This document shows, one piece after another, positions 22,994 through 32,512 of a stretch of 64,000 nucleotides of DNA. A program made the translations under genes and the position numbers. The stretch lies in assembly GCF_002563655.1 (NCBI RefSeq), contig NZ_PDIY01000001.1:1483501-1547500 (forward strand). Direction: 5' to 3'. Numbering within the stretch: position 1 is the stretch's first letter; each line of letters starts with the position of its first letter. The notes under the pieces are model-generated. The model was not told the origin of the DNA. It worked only from the letters and a program-made list of their open reading frames with translations, and searched no databases. Source of the DNA: Bacillus sp. es.034. GTDB taxonomy: Bacteria > Bacillota > Bacilli > Bacillales > Bacillaceae_B.

Positions 22994-25450
22994 ATGACGG
23001 AAAAAACATTGAACATCGAAGGAATGACATGTGCCTCTTGTTCACAGGCTGTTGAGAAAGCAACGAAGAAACTAGCTGGTGTTCAACAAGCAAACGTAAA
23101 TCTTGCAACCGAGAAAATGAATATAACCTATGATGAAAATGAGCTTTCCCTCGAAGAAATCAAGCAGGCAGTGGATGACGCAGGTTATAGGGCAGTCACA
23201 GAAATGGAGAAAAAGACCTTCAGCGTGACAGGCATGACGTGCGCATCCTGTGTGCAATCGGTCGAAAAGGCGACAAGAAAATTGGATGGCGTTAAGGATT
23301 CGACGGTCAATATGGCTACAGAGAAAATGGTCATTGAGTACGATTCCGCCGTCGTTACCGTGTCTGATATCAAAGGGGCGGTTTCCGACGCCGGATATGA
23401 AGCACATGAGGAGATGGACTCAGAGGATTCAGTAGACGAAGACAGGAATAAGAAAGAGCAGCACATCAGGACCATGTGGAAACGCTTCTGGGTTTCAGCC
23501 GTCTTCACTGTTCCCTTGCTCCTGGTCTCCATGGGGCATATGTTCGGCATGCCACTGCCCGATGCGATCGATCCGATGGTGAACCCATCTGGATTTGCGT
23601 TGATACAACTTGTTCTCACCATTCCTGTCGTGGCGATGGGGAAACCGTTTTTCACCGTGGGATTTAAGACGCTTTCAAAACGCCATCCCAATATGGATTC
23701 ATTGGTGGCCCTCGGAACTGGGGCAGCGTTCTTCTATAGTTTGTTTGCAAGCATCATGATCATGGCAGGCAGTGAACGGTATGCGCAGAATCTTTATTTT
23801 GAATCGGCAGCCGTCATCCTCACCCTCATTACTTTAGGGAAATATTTCGAGGCCCTTTCGAAAGGGAAAACGTCTGAAGCGATCAAGAAACTGATGGGGC
23901 TTGCCCCTAAAACAGCCACAGTCGTAAGAGATGGAGCAGAAATCGAAATTTCGGTCGAAGAAGTGGAAGTCGGGGATATCATCATCGTGAAGCCTGGCGA
24001 AAGGATACCCGTTGATGGAATCGTGACAGAAGGGAAAACATCCGTCGATGAAGCAATGCTCACCGGGGAAAGTATCCCTGTTGAGAAAACGCCGGGTTCG
24101 AACGTCATCGGTGCGAGCATCAACAAAAATGGAACCATCCGATATGAGGCTACGAAAGTCGGGAAAGATACGGCATTATCCCAGATCATCAAGCTGGTGG
24201 AAGATGCGCAAGGATCAAAGGCCCCCATTGCCAAAATGGCGGATGTGATTTCAGGATATTTTGTGCCCATCGTCATCGTTCTTGCCATTTTATCCGGGCT
24301 CGCCTGGTATGTTTCAGGAGAATCAGGCCTCTTTGCCTTTACGATTGCCATTTCGATTCTCGTGATCGCCTGTCCTTGTGCTCTTGGACTCGCGACACCT
24401 ACAGCCATCATGGTCGGTACGGGAAAAGGCGCTGAAAATGGCGTCCTCATTAAAAGCGGTTTAGCTCTTGAAACAACCCACAAAATAGACACCATCGTGT
24501 TTGATAAGACCGGTACCATTACGGAAGGTAAGCCTGTAGTGACGGATATCGTGATGGCGGAAGGCTTTTTAGAGGAAGAACTCCTGATCCTTGCCGCTTC
24601 AGCTGAAAAGGGATCTGAACATCCCCTTGGAGAAGCGATTGTCCGAGAAGCGGAAGAGAGAGGACTGACCCTGCGTAAGACGGACTTCTTTGACGCCATT
24701 ACGGGACAGGGAATTGAAGTGACGGTCGAAGGAGACGATCTCCTGCTCGGAAACCGCAAGTTGATGGACGAAAATGATGTCGATGTCGGTGAACTGGCAG
24801 AAGCTTCGGACCGCTTGGCAGCCGAGGGGAAAACGCCGATGTACATCGCCGTCGAAGAACAGATTGCGGGCATCATCGCCGTCGCCGATACGGTAAAAGA
24901 AACGAGTTTCAAAGCCATTGAAAAACTTCACAGAATGGGGATCCAAGTGGCAATGATTACGGGAGACAACAAGCGGACAGCGGAAGCGATCGCAAGAGAA
25001 GTAGGGATCGACCGCGTGCTGAGTGAAGTACTGCCAGAAGACAAAGCCAATGAAGTCAAGAAGCTTCAGGAAGAAGGCAGGAAGGTGGCGATGGTCGGGG
25101 ACGGAATTAATGATGCTCCCGCCCTTGCGCAGGCTGATATCGGGATCGCCATCGGCTCCGGTACGGACGTGGCCATGGAGTCGGCAGACATCGTCCTCAT
25201 GAGAAGTGATCTAATGGACGTACCGACAGCCGTTGAATTAAGTAAAGCGACCATAAGGAACATCAAGCAGAACCTATTCTGGGCATTTGGTTATAATATC
25301 CTCGGTATTCCTATTGCCATGGGAATCTTATACCTGTTCGGCGGGCCGTTATTAAATCCAATGATCGCCGGGGCAGCCATGAGCTTCAGCTCGGTATCTG
25401 TCTTGCTGAACGCCCTTCGATTGAAAGGATTCAAACCATCAGGTCTATAG
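22994..25450 (+). CDS. copA: Copper-exporting P1B-type ATPase CopA
   Basis: Exports Cu(I) using ATP. ATG 22994 follows AAAAGGTGG with about 8-nt spacing (a GTG at 22982 is inside the SD). 818 residues: two N-terminal HMA domains (both with MTCASC), eight predicted TM helices, the A-domain TGES, the CPC ion site in IACPCALGLATP, phosphorylated Asp504 in DKTGT, the ATP-binding HP motif SEHPLG and the GDGINDAPAL hinge. Last gene of the copYZA operon. Confidence 0.97.
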   Translation: MTEKTLNIEGMTCASCSQAVEKATKKLAGVQQANVNLATEKMNITYDENELSLEEIKQAVDDAGYRAVTEMEKKTFSVTGMTCASCVQSVEKATRKLDGVKDSTVNMATEKMVIEYDSAVVTVSDIKGAVSDAGYEAHEEMDSEDSVDEDRNKKEQHIRTMWKRFWVSAVFTVPLLLVSMGHMFGMPLPDAIDPMVNPSGFALIQLVLTIPVVAMGKPFFTVGFKTLSKRHPNMDSLVALGTGAAFFYSLFASIMIMAGSERYAQNLYFESAAVILTLITLGKYFEALSKGKTSEAIKKLMGLAPKTATVVRDGAEIEISVEEVEVGDIIIVKPGERIPVDGIVTEGKTSVDEAMLTGESIPVEKTPGSNVIGASINKNGTIRYEATKVGKDTALSQIIKLVEDAQGSKAPIAKMADVISGYFVPIVIVLAILSGLAWYVSGESGLFAFTIAISILVIACPCALGLATPTAIMVGTGKGAENGVLIKSGLALETTHKIDTIVFDKTGTITEGKPVVTDIVMAEGFLEEELLILAASAEKGSEHPLGEAIVREAEERGLTLRKTDFFDAITGQGIEVTVEGDDLLLGNRKLMDENDVDVGELAEASDRLAAEGKTPMYIAVEEQIAGIIAVADTVKETSFKAIEKLHRMGIQVAMITGDNKRTAEAIAREVGIDRVLSEVLPEDKANEVKKLQEEGRKVAMVGDGINDAPALAQADIGIAIGSGTDVAMESADIVLMRSDLMDVPTAVELSKATIRNIKQNLFWAFGYNILGIPIAMGILYLFGGPLLNPMIAGAAMSFSSVSVLLNALRLKGFKPSGL

Positions 25451-25469
25451 TTCTAACGACTTTTATAAA

Positions 25470-25502
25470 GAGGTTCTGTGTTTATTCACAGGACCTCGTT
25501 TA
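25470..25502 (+). terminator. Hairpin after copA
   Basis: GAGGTTCTGTG-loop-CACAGGACCTC, but the T-tract is poor. Confidence 0.55.
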
Positions 25503-25617
25503 CTATTGGAACATTTGAAGTGAATGAAGGATTAAAATATCTTATTCTCAGATAATTTTTTGATCTGATTTGTGAAAAGTGTTTATGTAAAATTCTAAAT
25601 AATCAACCTATAAACCG

Positions 25618-25659
25618 CTCTCAACGTTATTCTCAGATAACGTTGAGAGTTATTTTTTT
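25618..25659 (+). terminator. Strong hairpin between copA and qoxA
   Basis: CTCTCAACGTTAT-TCTCAG-ATAACGTTGAGAG (13-bp perfect stem) followed by TTATTTTTTT. The rest of the 370-nt copA-qoxA gap is AT-rich and shows no gene. Confidence 0.85.
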
Positions 25660-25822
25660 GTCCATTGAGCAATTCTTTCCAACATTGTTACCGTTCTGTG
25701 AATAAAATGCGTCGAAATTTCGAAAATCTGTTTAAAAATGAAGTTATGAAGGGTACCTGATTAGAGAATTTGATAGTATAGGTCTACGAGAGTAAATTCT
25801 ACATAAAGGAAGGTGATTTCTT

Positions 25823-26842
25823 TTGTTTAATAAATTTAAACCGTATTTAATTGTTTTAATAAGTCTTATTTCGTTATTTTTCATCATTATTTTCAGTACG
25901 GATAGCGAATTGATCATCCTGGATCCCAAAGGACCGGTGGGTGCCGTTCAAAAAGATCTGATTATGCTGTCCATCTACTATATGATTGCCATTATGGTTG
26001 TTGTACTTGGATTCTTTACAATCATACTATTCAAGTATCGGAGCAGTAAGAAGAATAGTGACTATAAACCGGATATGCACGGAAGTACATTCCTTGAGAT
26101 CATTTGGACGTTGATTCCTGTCCTGATCGTCATTGCATTATCCATCCCCAATACAAAGGCCCTTTATGAATTGAGGGAAGCACCGGAAGCGACCGCTCAT
26201 AAAGACCCGATCGTGATCCATGCGACGGCTGTCGATTGGAAATGGATCTTCAGCTACCCTGAAGAAGGAATCGAAACCGTAAACTATGTGAATGTCCCTG
26301 AGGATCATCCGATTCTCTTCAAAGTAACCGCTGCAGACTCTATGGCTTCCTTCTGGGTACCACAAATCGGCGGTCAGATCTATGGAATGCCTGGAATGGT
26401 CAATGACTTATATCTGCAGGCTGATGAACCTGGAACGTATGATGGAAGAAATTCCAACTTCACAGGTGAAGGTATGACGCACCAAACGTTTGATTTCGTT
26501 GCGATGAAACAAGACAAATATGAAGATTGGGTAGAAGATGCTCAAGACGAACCGAAATTGACGGAAGATACGTATGAAAAACTGATGCTTCCTGAAACGG
26601 TTGATAAGATGACCTTTTCATCTACTCACTTAGCATTCGTCGATCATGGTAAGAATTCCGAGTATGCTATGGCGATCCGCCAGAAGTACGGACTGGATAC
26701 CACGGTAGGTGGAGCAGATAAAGATGCTAAATCCGTTCATGGCAATATGGATATGGAAGGCCATGAAGGCATGGACCATGACGATAAGAAGAAAAAAGAT
26801 GAAGATGACAACCATGAAGATCATGGCGGTCACGAGCACTAA
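25823..26842 (+). CDS. qoxA: Cytochrome aa3 quinol oxidase subunit II
   Basis: Membrane-anchored subunit II of the menaquinol oxidase. TTG start with AAGGAAGGTG 7 nt upstream; 339 residues. N-terminal TM, then DPKGPVGAVQKDLI (a QoxA hallmark), a second TM at about 55-75, a third at about 92-110, and a cupredoxin domain without the Cu-A ligands, as expected for quinol oxidases. Two oddities: the N-terminus has no lipobox cysteine, unlike the B. subtilis lipoprotein, and the C-terminus is a Met/His/Asp-rich tail (HGNMDMEGHEGMDHDD, then HEDHGGHEH). First gene of qoxABCD. Confidence 0.92.
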   Translation: MFNKFKPYLIVLISLISLFFIIIFSTDSELIILDPKGPVGAVQKDLIMLSIYYMIAIMVVVLGFFTIILFKYRSSKKNSDYKPDMHGSTFLEIIWTLIPVLIVIALSIPNTKALYELREAPEATAHKDPIVIHATAVDWKWIFSYPEEGIETVNYVNVPEDHPILFKVTAADSMASFWVPQIGGQIYGMPGMVNDLYLQADEPGTYDGRNSNFTGEGMTHQTFDFVAMKQDKYEDWVEDAQDEPKLTEDTYEKLMLPETVDKMTFSSTHLAFVDHGKNSEYAMAIRQKYGLDTTVGGADKDAKSVHGNMDMEGHEGMDHDDKKKKDEDDNHEDHGGHEH

Positions 26843-26858
26843 GAAGGGAGGACTTTAA

Positions 26859-28820
26859 ATGTTTGATTTTATTAAGGATAATCTGATCCTTAACGATCCG
26901 TTGATTATAGGAGCCAACATTTCGATCGTTTTTACCGTAATCGGAATCGTTGCAGTCCTCACTTATTTTAAAAAGTGGAAATGGCTGTGGAACGACTGGA
27001 TCACAAGCGTTGATCATAAAAAAATCGGAATTATGTATATCCTGGCTGCACTTGTCATGCTCTTCCGCGGAGGAGTCGATGCACTCTTGATGAGGGCACA
27101 ACTGACCGTACCGGATAATTCATTTTTAACATCCGAGCATTACAATGAAATCTTTACGACTCATGGTACGATCATGATTCTGTTCATGGCGATGCCATTC
27201 TTACTTGGATTGATGAATGTGGTTGTTCCTTTGCAAATTGGTGCAAGGGACGTAGCCTTCCCCTACTTGAATAACTTAAGTTTCTGGTCATTCATGTTCG
27301 GGGCAATCCTTTTCAATATGTCCTTCGTGTTCGGTGGATCACCGAATGCCGGTTGGACGAACTACGCACCACTTGCCATTGAAGGTAGTCCTGGACCGGG
27401 TATTAACTATTACCTGCTTGGCTTACAGATATCGGGGATCGGTACGTTACTGACGGGTATCAACTTTGTCGTCACCATCATCAAGATGCGTGCACCTGGC
27501 ATGACGCTTCTTCGTATGCCGATGTTCACATGGACGACGTTGATCACGGCTTTCATCATCGTATTTGCTTTCCCGATTCTGACTGTCACGTTAGCATTGA
27601 TGACATTTGACCGTGTATTTGGTTCCCACTTCTTCACGCTGACAGATGGTGGTAACCCGATGCTTTGGGCCAATTTATTCTGGCTATGGGGACACCCGGA
27701 AGTATATATTGTAATTCTGCCGGCTTTCGGTATTTTCTCAGAGATTATTGCTACTTTCGCAAGAAAAACATTATTTGGCTATAAATCTATGATTATCTCA
27801 CTTGTAGCGATTTCAGGTTTGAGCTTCGTCGTATGGGTGCATCACTTCTTTACAATGGGTGGAAACGCCGCTGTGAACAGTGTATTCTCGATTACAACAA
27901 TGGCGATTGCCATACCGACTGGAATCAAGATATTCAACTGGCTGGGTACGTTATTTAAAGGCAAGATTGAATTTACTGTACCGATGTTATGGTCTGTTGC
28001 GTTTATCCCGACATTCCTGATCGGTGGGGTGACAGGGGTTATGCTTGGAATGGCTGCGGCCGACTTCCAATATCACAATAACTACTTCCTGGTAGCTCAC
28101 TTCCATTACACACTGATCGCCGGGGTTGTCTTTGCCTGCTTCGCGGGTCTCACATACTGGTATCCTAAGATGTTTGGACATAAAATGAATGAACGGATCG
28201 GCAGATGGACTTTCTGGTTCTTCTCCATCGGCTTCAATCTTTGTTTCCTACCTCAGTTCGTATTAGGATTCGCGGGTATGCCGAGACGTGTGTACACATA
28301 CGGACCTGAAGACGGTTGGACGGCATTGAATATGATCTCTTCTGTCGGAGCGTTCGGAATGGGAGTCGGATTCATGATTCTTGTGTACGGAATCTACTAT
28401 AGCTTCCGTTTTGCCAAGAGAGAAACAACAGGTGACGCGTGGGATGGTCGTACCCTTGAATGGGCAACAAGTTCGGCGATTGCCCCTCATTACAACTTTG
28501 CACATGTTCCTGAAGTGAAGAGTCATGATGCATTTTATGATATGAAGCAAGAAGGAAGAAAGATGATTCCTGATAACTTTGAATACCAACCGATTCACAT
28601 GCCAAGTAACGCCGGGACACCTTTCATCATGTCCGCATTATTCTTCGCCGCAGGATTTGGTTTAGTGTTTGAACTGTTCTGGATGGCGATATTGGCACTA
28701 ATCGGTATCTTCGGATGTATGGCGTATCGCTCATTAATGTCTCATAAGCAAGATGAAGGATATTATGTCAGCGTAAAAGAAATTGAAAAAACGGAAAATC
28801 CGTATAAGAGGGAGGCGTGA
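26859..28820 (+). CDS. qoxB: Cytochrome aa3 quinol oxidase subunit I
   Basis: Catalytic haem-copper subunit reducing O2 to water and pumping protons. 653 residues, about 14-15 TMs. Haem ligand region [15 protein letters not shown], the HPEVY Cu-B/Tyr motif in [23 protein letters not shown], and [11 protein letters not shown] for the haem and remaining Cu ligands. It closely matches QoxB rather than the CtaD cytochrome c oxidase. SD AGGGAGG. Its TGA is 2 nt before the qoxC ATG. Confidence 0.96.
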   Translation: MFDFIKDNLILNDPLIIGANISIVFTVIGIVAVLTYFKKWKWLWNDWITSVDHKKIGIMYILAALVMLFRGGVDALLMRAQLTVPDNSFLTSEHYNEIFTTHGTIMILFMAMPFLLGLMNVVVPLQIGARDVAFPYLNNLSFWSFMFGAILFNMSFVFGGSPNAGWTNYAPLAIEGSPGPGINYYLLGLQISGIGTLLTGINFVVTIIKMRAPGMTLLRMPMFTWTTLITAFIIVFAFPILTVTLALMTFDRVFGSHFFTLTDGGNPMLWANLFWLWGHPEVYIVILPAFGIFSEIIATFARKTLFGYKSMIISLVAISGLSFVVWVHHFFTMGGNAAVNSVFSITTMAIAIPTGIKIFNWLGTLFKGKIEFTVPMLWSVAFIPTFLIGGVTGVMLGMAAADFQYHNNYFLVAHFHYTLIAGVVFACFAGLTYWYPKMFGHKMNERIGRWTFWFFSIGFNLCFLPQFVLGFAGMPRRVYTYGPEDGWTALNMISSVGAFGMGVGFMILVYGIYYSFRFAKRETTGDAWDGRTLEWATSSAIAPHYNFAHVPEVKSHDAFYDMKQEGRKMIPDNFEYQPIHMPSNAGTPFIMSALFFAAGFGLVFELFWMAILALIGIFGCMAYRSLMSHKQDEGYYVSVKEIEKTENPYKREA

Positions 28821-28822
28821 GC

Positions 28823-29434
28823 ATGGCACATAGTACAAATATAGATCCAAACACGCCGCTTGAATATCAGTCTGATATTGGTAAACTGAATATATTCGGA
28901 TTCTGGGTTTTCCTGGGTGCGGAGATTGCCTTATTTGCCACGATTTTCGCAACGTTCTTCGCTCTGAAGGCCGGTACCATGGGTGGACCGCTTCCAAGTG
29001 AAGTGTTTGATATGAAAAATACGATTATCATGACGCTACTATTGTTAATAAGTAGTTTCACGTCTGGTTTATCAATAAATGAATTACGAAAGAGAAATGT
29101 CAAATCCATGATGGTTTGGCTGATCATCACATTACTATTCGGATTAGGATTTCTATACTTGGAAATCACGGAATTTGTCCATTTGGTCCATGAAGGGGCA
29201 GCAATGACGACGAACTCATTCTGGTCATCCTTCTATTTACTGACCGGAACGCACGGTCTCCACGTATCGGTTGGGATCTTATGGATCACCCTAGTAATGT
29301 TCCAAGTGAAGAAACAAGGTTTGAATCCTGATACCGCTAAAAAACTATTTGTATCCAGCTTGTATTGGCACTTTCTGGACTTTGTCTGGATCTTCGTGTT
29401 CACAAGCGTTTACTTATTAGGGATGGTGGGATAA
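28823..29434 (+). CDS. qoxC: Cytochrome aa3 quinol oxidase subunit III
   Basis: 203-residue five-TM subunit with FWVFLGAEIALFATIFATFF and the family segment TGTHGLHVSVG. ATG 28823 is preferred because GGAGG (28811-28815) is 7 nt upstream; the GTG at 28817 is too close. Its stop overlaps the qoxD start (TAATG). Confidence 0.95.
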   Translation: MAHSTNIDPNTPLEYQSDIGKLNIFGFWVFLGAEIALFATIFATFFALKAGTMGGPLPSEVFDMKNTIIMTLLLLISSFTSGLSINELRKRNVKSMMVWLIITLLFGLGFLYLEITEFVHLVHEGAAMTTNSFWSSFYLLTGTHGLHVSVGILWITLVMFQVKKQGLNPDTAKKLFVSSLYWHFLDFVWIFVFTSVYLLGMVG

Positions 29435-29730
29435 TGTCACAACATACGAATCATAGTGGATTACCTTGGACTCAGATCATTGGATTTATTTTATCGATTG
29501 CCTTGACGTTCTTAGCCGTCTGGTTTGGACTATATACGAATATGGCCTATGAACTGATCGTAGCGATTGTATTCGTCCTTGCCTTCATACAGGCTGCTAT
29601 CCAGCTCTTCATGTTCATGCACGTAACGGAAGGTGAAGGTAAATGGCAGGTGGGTAAGATGATGTCGGCGGCATTTATCGCGATTGTCATCGTAGCCGGA
29701 TCTGTCTGGGTAATGAGCAATATGCATTAA
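29434..29730 (+). CDS. qoxD: Cytochrome aa3 quinol oxidase subunit IV
   Basis: 98-residue three-TM protein. Start ATG 29434 overlaps the qoxC stop by 1 nt, with GGGATGGTGGG as ribosome-binding sequence; the frame is open further upstream but only inside qoxC. Segments AAIQLFMFMHVTEGEG and SVWVMSNMH are typical of subunit IV. Ends the qox operon. Confidence 0.94.
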   Translation: MSQHTNHSGLPWTQIIGFILSIALTFLAVWFGLYTNMAYELIVAIVFVLAFIQAAIQLFMFMHVTEGEGKWQVGKMMSAAFIAIVIVAGSVWVMSNMH

Positions 29731-29737
29731 AATAGAA

Positions 29738-29775
29738 AAGAAGCTGTTGGGATCCCCCGACAGCTTCTTTTTTTA
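29738..29775 (+). terminator. Terminator of qoxABCD (may also serve the converging gene)
   Basis: GAAGCTGT...ACAGCTTC stem with inner GGG/CCC pairs, then T7. Confidence 0.9.
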
Positions 29776-29788
29776 TGTTCGTGTATTG

Positions 29789-30211
29789 TTACCCTTCATG
29801 ACCTTCGTAATTAAATTGCCATTGAATGCCGAATTTATCGGTGACTTGACCGTACAGCTTGCTCCAGAATGTTTCCTGAAGCTCCATATCCACCTTACCG
29901 CCTTCTTTCAACTTGTGGAAACGGGACGTCAATTTTTCAGGATCATCGCTTACCAGGGCAAGGGTGATGTTGTTACCTTCTGCAAAAGGCATATTGGGAA
30001 AAACATCGGAAAACATGACATTACTGCCATCGATGGTGAGTCGTGTATGTAGGACCAGATTTTTTGCTTCTTCCGGCAGGGGATAGTCAGGATGTGGGGG
30101 TGCCTCAGCGAACGTCATGATCTGTGGGGGTTCGGTTTCAAATACTTCAGCATAATACTCCACCGCTGCCCGGCAATTGCCATTGAAATTCAGGTAAACA
30201 TTAACCGACAT
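29789..30211 (-). CDS. VOC-superfamily (PhnB/glyoxalase-like) protein
   Basis: 140-residue protein starting MSVNVYLNFNGNCRAAVEYY; chosen start has AGGAG 8 nt upstream, while in-frame ATGs upstream lack spacing. Two beta-alpha-beta-beta-beta modules, FAEGNNITLALVSDD and ETFWSKLYGQVTDKFGIQW (typical of PhnB/3-demethylubiquinone methyltransferase-like proteins). Substrate unknown. Stand-alone gene converging on qoxD. Confidence 0.8.
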   Translation of the reverse strand: MSVNVYLNFNGNCRAAVEYYAEVFETEPPQIMTFAEAPPHPDYPLPEEAKNLVLHTRLTIDGSNVMFSDVFPNMPFAEGNNITLALVSDDPEKLTSRFHKLKEGGKVDMELQETFWSKLYGQVTDKFGIQWQFNYEGHEG

Positions 30212-30356
30212 ATACATCACTCCTAAAATTGTGTTGGGTATTCTTCTGTATTTTACCATCTTTATAGTCATATGAAATAATAAAAATTAGAAAAGTCAAA
30301 AAATAAAACTTCAAAAATCCCTCCTGCCAACCGGCAAAAGGGATTTTAAGAGCGTA

Positions 30357-30722
30357 TTAAGCTTTTAACTCTCTCAGGATATTGATGCCAAACAACAGTA
30401 TCCCACCTGTCGTCAGGACCCCGCCTGTTGCAATGACCGGGATGACTGCTTCATTCCCAAGTACAAACAGGAATAATCCGATCATCATAAGCGGCAATCC
30501 GACATTATGGAGCCAAAAATGAGTTTTGGCCAATTTCGTTTTTGATACAGCCGGGAATAAGTGATAAATGAGACCTGCAAGCGTCAGTGCCGTCCAGCCC
30601 AATAAGTTAATATGAACGTGAACAGGGGTCAGGGTGTAGTCATGGACCATGGACATATAGAGTCCGATACATACCCCGATCATAAAGTAGATGACTGAGA
30701 TTTTAATCAGTTTGATCCCCAT
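30357..30722 (-). CDS. Small haem-copper-oxidase subunit-I-like membrane protein
   Basis: 121 residues with four TM helices. It resembles a fragment of cbb3/NOR-type subunit I: VHVHINLLGWTALTLAGLIYH (given here as VHVHINLLGW, then YHLFP) and HFWLHNVG supply His residues at haem-ligand-like positions. SD AGGAGGATTC before ATG. Such short proteins are widespread in Bacillaceae and their role, perhaps haem or gas sensing or oxidase assembly, is unknown. Nearness to qox is suggestive only. Confidence 0.65.
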   Translation of the reverse strand: MGIKLIKISVIYFMIGVCIGLYMSMVHDYTLTPVHVHINLLGWTALTLAGLIYHLFPAVSKTKLAKTHFWLHNVGLPLMMIGLFLFVLGNEAVIPVIATGGVLTTGGILLFGINILRELKA

Positions 30723-30849
30723 ACGAATCCTCCTCCTTCACTGGTAATATATGAGTATTTAGACTCGTGTAGAACGTTCTATCATGGTGTAATAACAATA
30801 TATTAAAGCCTTCTTTTTCCTGAAAAAAGGGAGAAACATATTACTATTA

Positions 30850-30863
30850 TGAAAGCGCTTTTT
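30850..30863 (+). promoter_or_regulatory. Candidate CcpA cre site upstream of aspA
   Basis: TGAAAGCGCTTTTT fits the cre consensus (TGWAANCGNTNWCA) except at the last two positions; it lies 38 bp before the aspA -35. Confidence 0.55.
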
Positions 30864-30900
30864 TAGAATTTTTGGAATTAATGGTTTTCCCTCTAAAACG

Positions 30901-30943
30901 TTGCCTACTCCCTCTCTAATTGATAGAATCATCAATTAGAGAG
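30901..30943 (+). promoter_or_regulatory. aspA promoter with a 13-bp inverted repeat over the -10
   Basis: -35 TTGCCT (30901-30906), 17-bp spacer, -10 TAGAAT (30924-30929). CTCTCTAATTGAT (30912-30924) and ATCAATTAGAGAG (30931-30943) form a perfect inverted repeat centred on the -10, so a repressor operator is likely. Confidence 0.75.
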
Positions 30944-30969
30944 ACAATCCAAATATGGGGAGTAGAGAA

Positions 30970-32400
30970 ATGATAAACGTCACTAGTGGATTTAGAATAG
31001 AAAAAGATTTCCTCGGGGAAAAAGAGGTACCTGAAGATGTGTATTATGGAATACAAACGTTACGGGCAGTGGAAAACTTTCCGATTACGGGATATAAAAT
31101 TCATAAAGAGATGATCGATGCCCTGGCAGTCGTAAAGAAAGCGGCGGCACTTGCGAACATGGAAACGACACGCCTTTATGACGGAATCGGTCAAGCCATC
31201 GTGCAGGCTGCTGATGAAATCCTGGAAGGCAAGCTTCATGAATTCTTCATCGTCGATCCGATCCAGGGAGGGGCAGGTACGTCGATCAATATGAATGCCA
31301 ATGAAGTCATTGCCAACCGGGCTTTGGAACTCATGTCCCATCGTAAAGGGGAATATGGGAAGGTGAGCCCGAACAGTCATGTGAATATGTCACAGTCAAC
31401 CAATGACGTATTCCCGACGGTCATCCATATTTCCACTCTGAAATTATTGGAGAAGCTTCTGGACACGATGGAGCATATGCTGAAAGCCTTCAGACAAAAA
31501 GCCAAGGAGTTCGATCCCGTCATTAAAATGGGACGTACCCACCTGCAGGATGCGGTACCAATTCGCCTAGGACAGGAGTTTGAAGCATACAGCCGAGTAG
31601 TGGAACGGGATATCAAGCGCATCGGGCGTACCCGTGATCATCTCTATGAAGTGAATATGGGGGCAACCGCTGTAGGAACCGGTTTGAATGCGGATCCTGT
31701 TTATATCAAGAGTGTCGTGAAGCACCTGGCTGATATCAGCGGGTTGCCACTAACAGGGGCTGAACATCTGGTAGATGCGACACAAAATACCGATGCCTAC
31801 ACAGAAGTTTCGGCTGCATTGAAGGTGTGTATGACGAACATGTCCAAGATCGCCAATGACCTGCGTTTGATGGCTTCGGGACCTCGTGCCGGACTTGGTG
31901 AAATTTCACTTCCATCTAGGCAGCCGGGCTCTTCCATCATGCCGGGTAAAGTGAATCCGGTCATGCCGGAACTGATCAATCAAGTGGCCTTCCAGGTGAT
32001 GGGGAATGATCAGACCATCTCATTGGCCTCTGAAGCCGGCCAGCTTGAACTGAACGTCATGGAGCCAGTACTTGTATTCAACCTCCTTCAATCTATCAGT
32101 ATCATGAACAATGCGTTCAGAAGTTTTACAGACAACTGTCTTGTCGGGATTGAAGCGAATGAGACACGTATGAAGGAATATGTTGAAAATAGTGTGGGGA
32201 TCATTACTGCGGTTAACCCTCATCTGGGATATGAAGTCGTTTCCCGGATCGCCAGGGAAGCGATCCTGAAAGGGAAATCGGTAAGGGAGCTTTGTCTTGA
32301 GTACGATGTTCTGACAGAGGAAGAGCTTGATTTGATCTTGAATCCTTATGAAATGACGAATCCGGGGATTGCGGGAAGAGTGTTATTTGATCGGGCATAG
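30970..32400 (+). CDS. aspA: Aspartate ammonia-lyase
   Basis: Deaminates L-aspartate to fumarate. Start ATG 30970 (MINVTSGFRIEKDFLGE) has GGGGAG 9-10 nt upstream; an ATG at 30955 lies before that SD. 476 residues with the fumarase/aspartase signature GSSIMPGKVNPVMPE, the substrate-binding GGAGTSINMNANEV and SQSTNDVFPT. Stand-alone here (no ansA asparaginase beside it). A cre-like site and an inverted repeat over the -10 suggest carbon and substrate control. Confidence 0.95.
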   Translation: MINVTSGFRIEKDFLGEKEVPEDVYYGIQTLRAVENFPITGYKIHKEMIDALAVVKKAAALANMETTRLYDGIGQAIVQAADEILEGKLHEFFIVDPIQGGAGTSINMNANEVIANRALELMSHRKGEYGKVSPNSHVNMSQSTNDVFPTVIHISTLKLLEKLLDTMEHMLKAFRQKAKEFDPVIKMGRTHLQDAVPIRLGQEFEAYSRVVERDIKRIGRTRDHLYEVNMGATAVGTGLNADPVYIKSVVKHLADISGLPLTGAEHLVDATQNTDAYTEVSAALKVCMTNMSKIANDLRLMASGPRAGLGEISLPSRQPGSSIMPGKVNPVMPELINQVAFQVMGNDQTISLASEAGQLELNVMEPVLVFNLLQSISIMNNAFRSFTDNCLVGIEANETRMKEYVENSVGIITAVNPHLGYEVVSRIAREAILKGKSVRELCLEYDVLTEEELDLILNPYEMTNPGIAGRVLFDRA

Positions 32401-32403
32401 AAA

Positions 32404-32472
32404 ATGAAAATAAGATTTAATGTGACTTTGGAAAAATTATTCCGTTCAATTGGACTTGAATTAGAAGAATAA
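32404..32472 (+). pseudogene. Detached C-terminal tail of a subtilase (relic or mini-ORF)
   Basis: Starting 3 nt after aspA, a 22-codon frame ends with VTLEKLFRSIGLE plus four more residues. The same 13 residues form the C-terminus of subtilase 2 (43160-43198), and the DNA is nearly identical over about 40 nt (TTGGAAAAATTATTCCGTTC is shared exactly). No SD is seen. It is most easily read as the remnant of a deleted third subtilase, or a recombination scar, in front of receptor A1. Confidence 0.6.
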
Positions 32473-32484
32473 CAAGAAATGAAG

Positions 32485-32512
32485 GAGGTGTCCTAAAGGG
32501 CATCTCTTTTTT
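32485..32512 (+). terminator. Terminator after the subtilase relic
   Basis: GAGGTGTCC-TAAA-GGGCATCTC (two G-U pairs) then T6. The rest of the gap up to 32842 holds only the operator described next. Confidence 0.7.
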
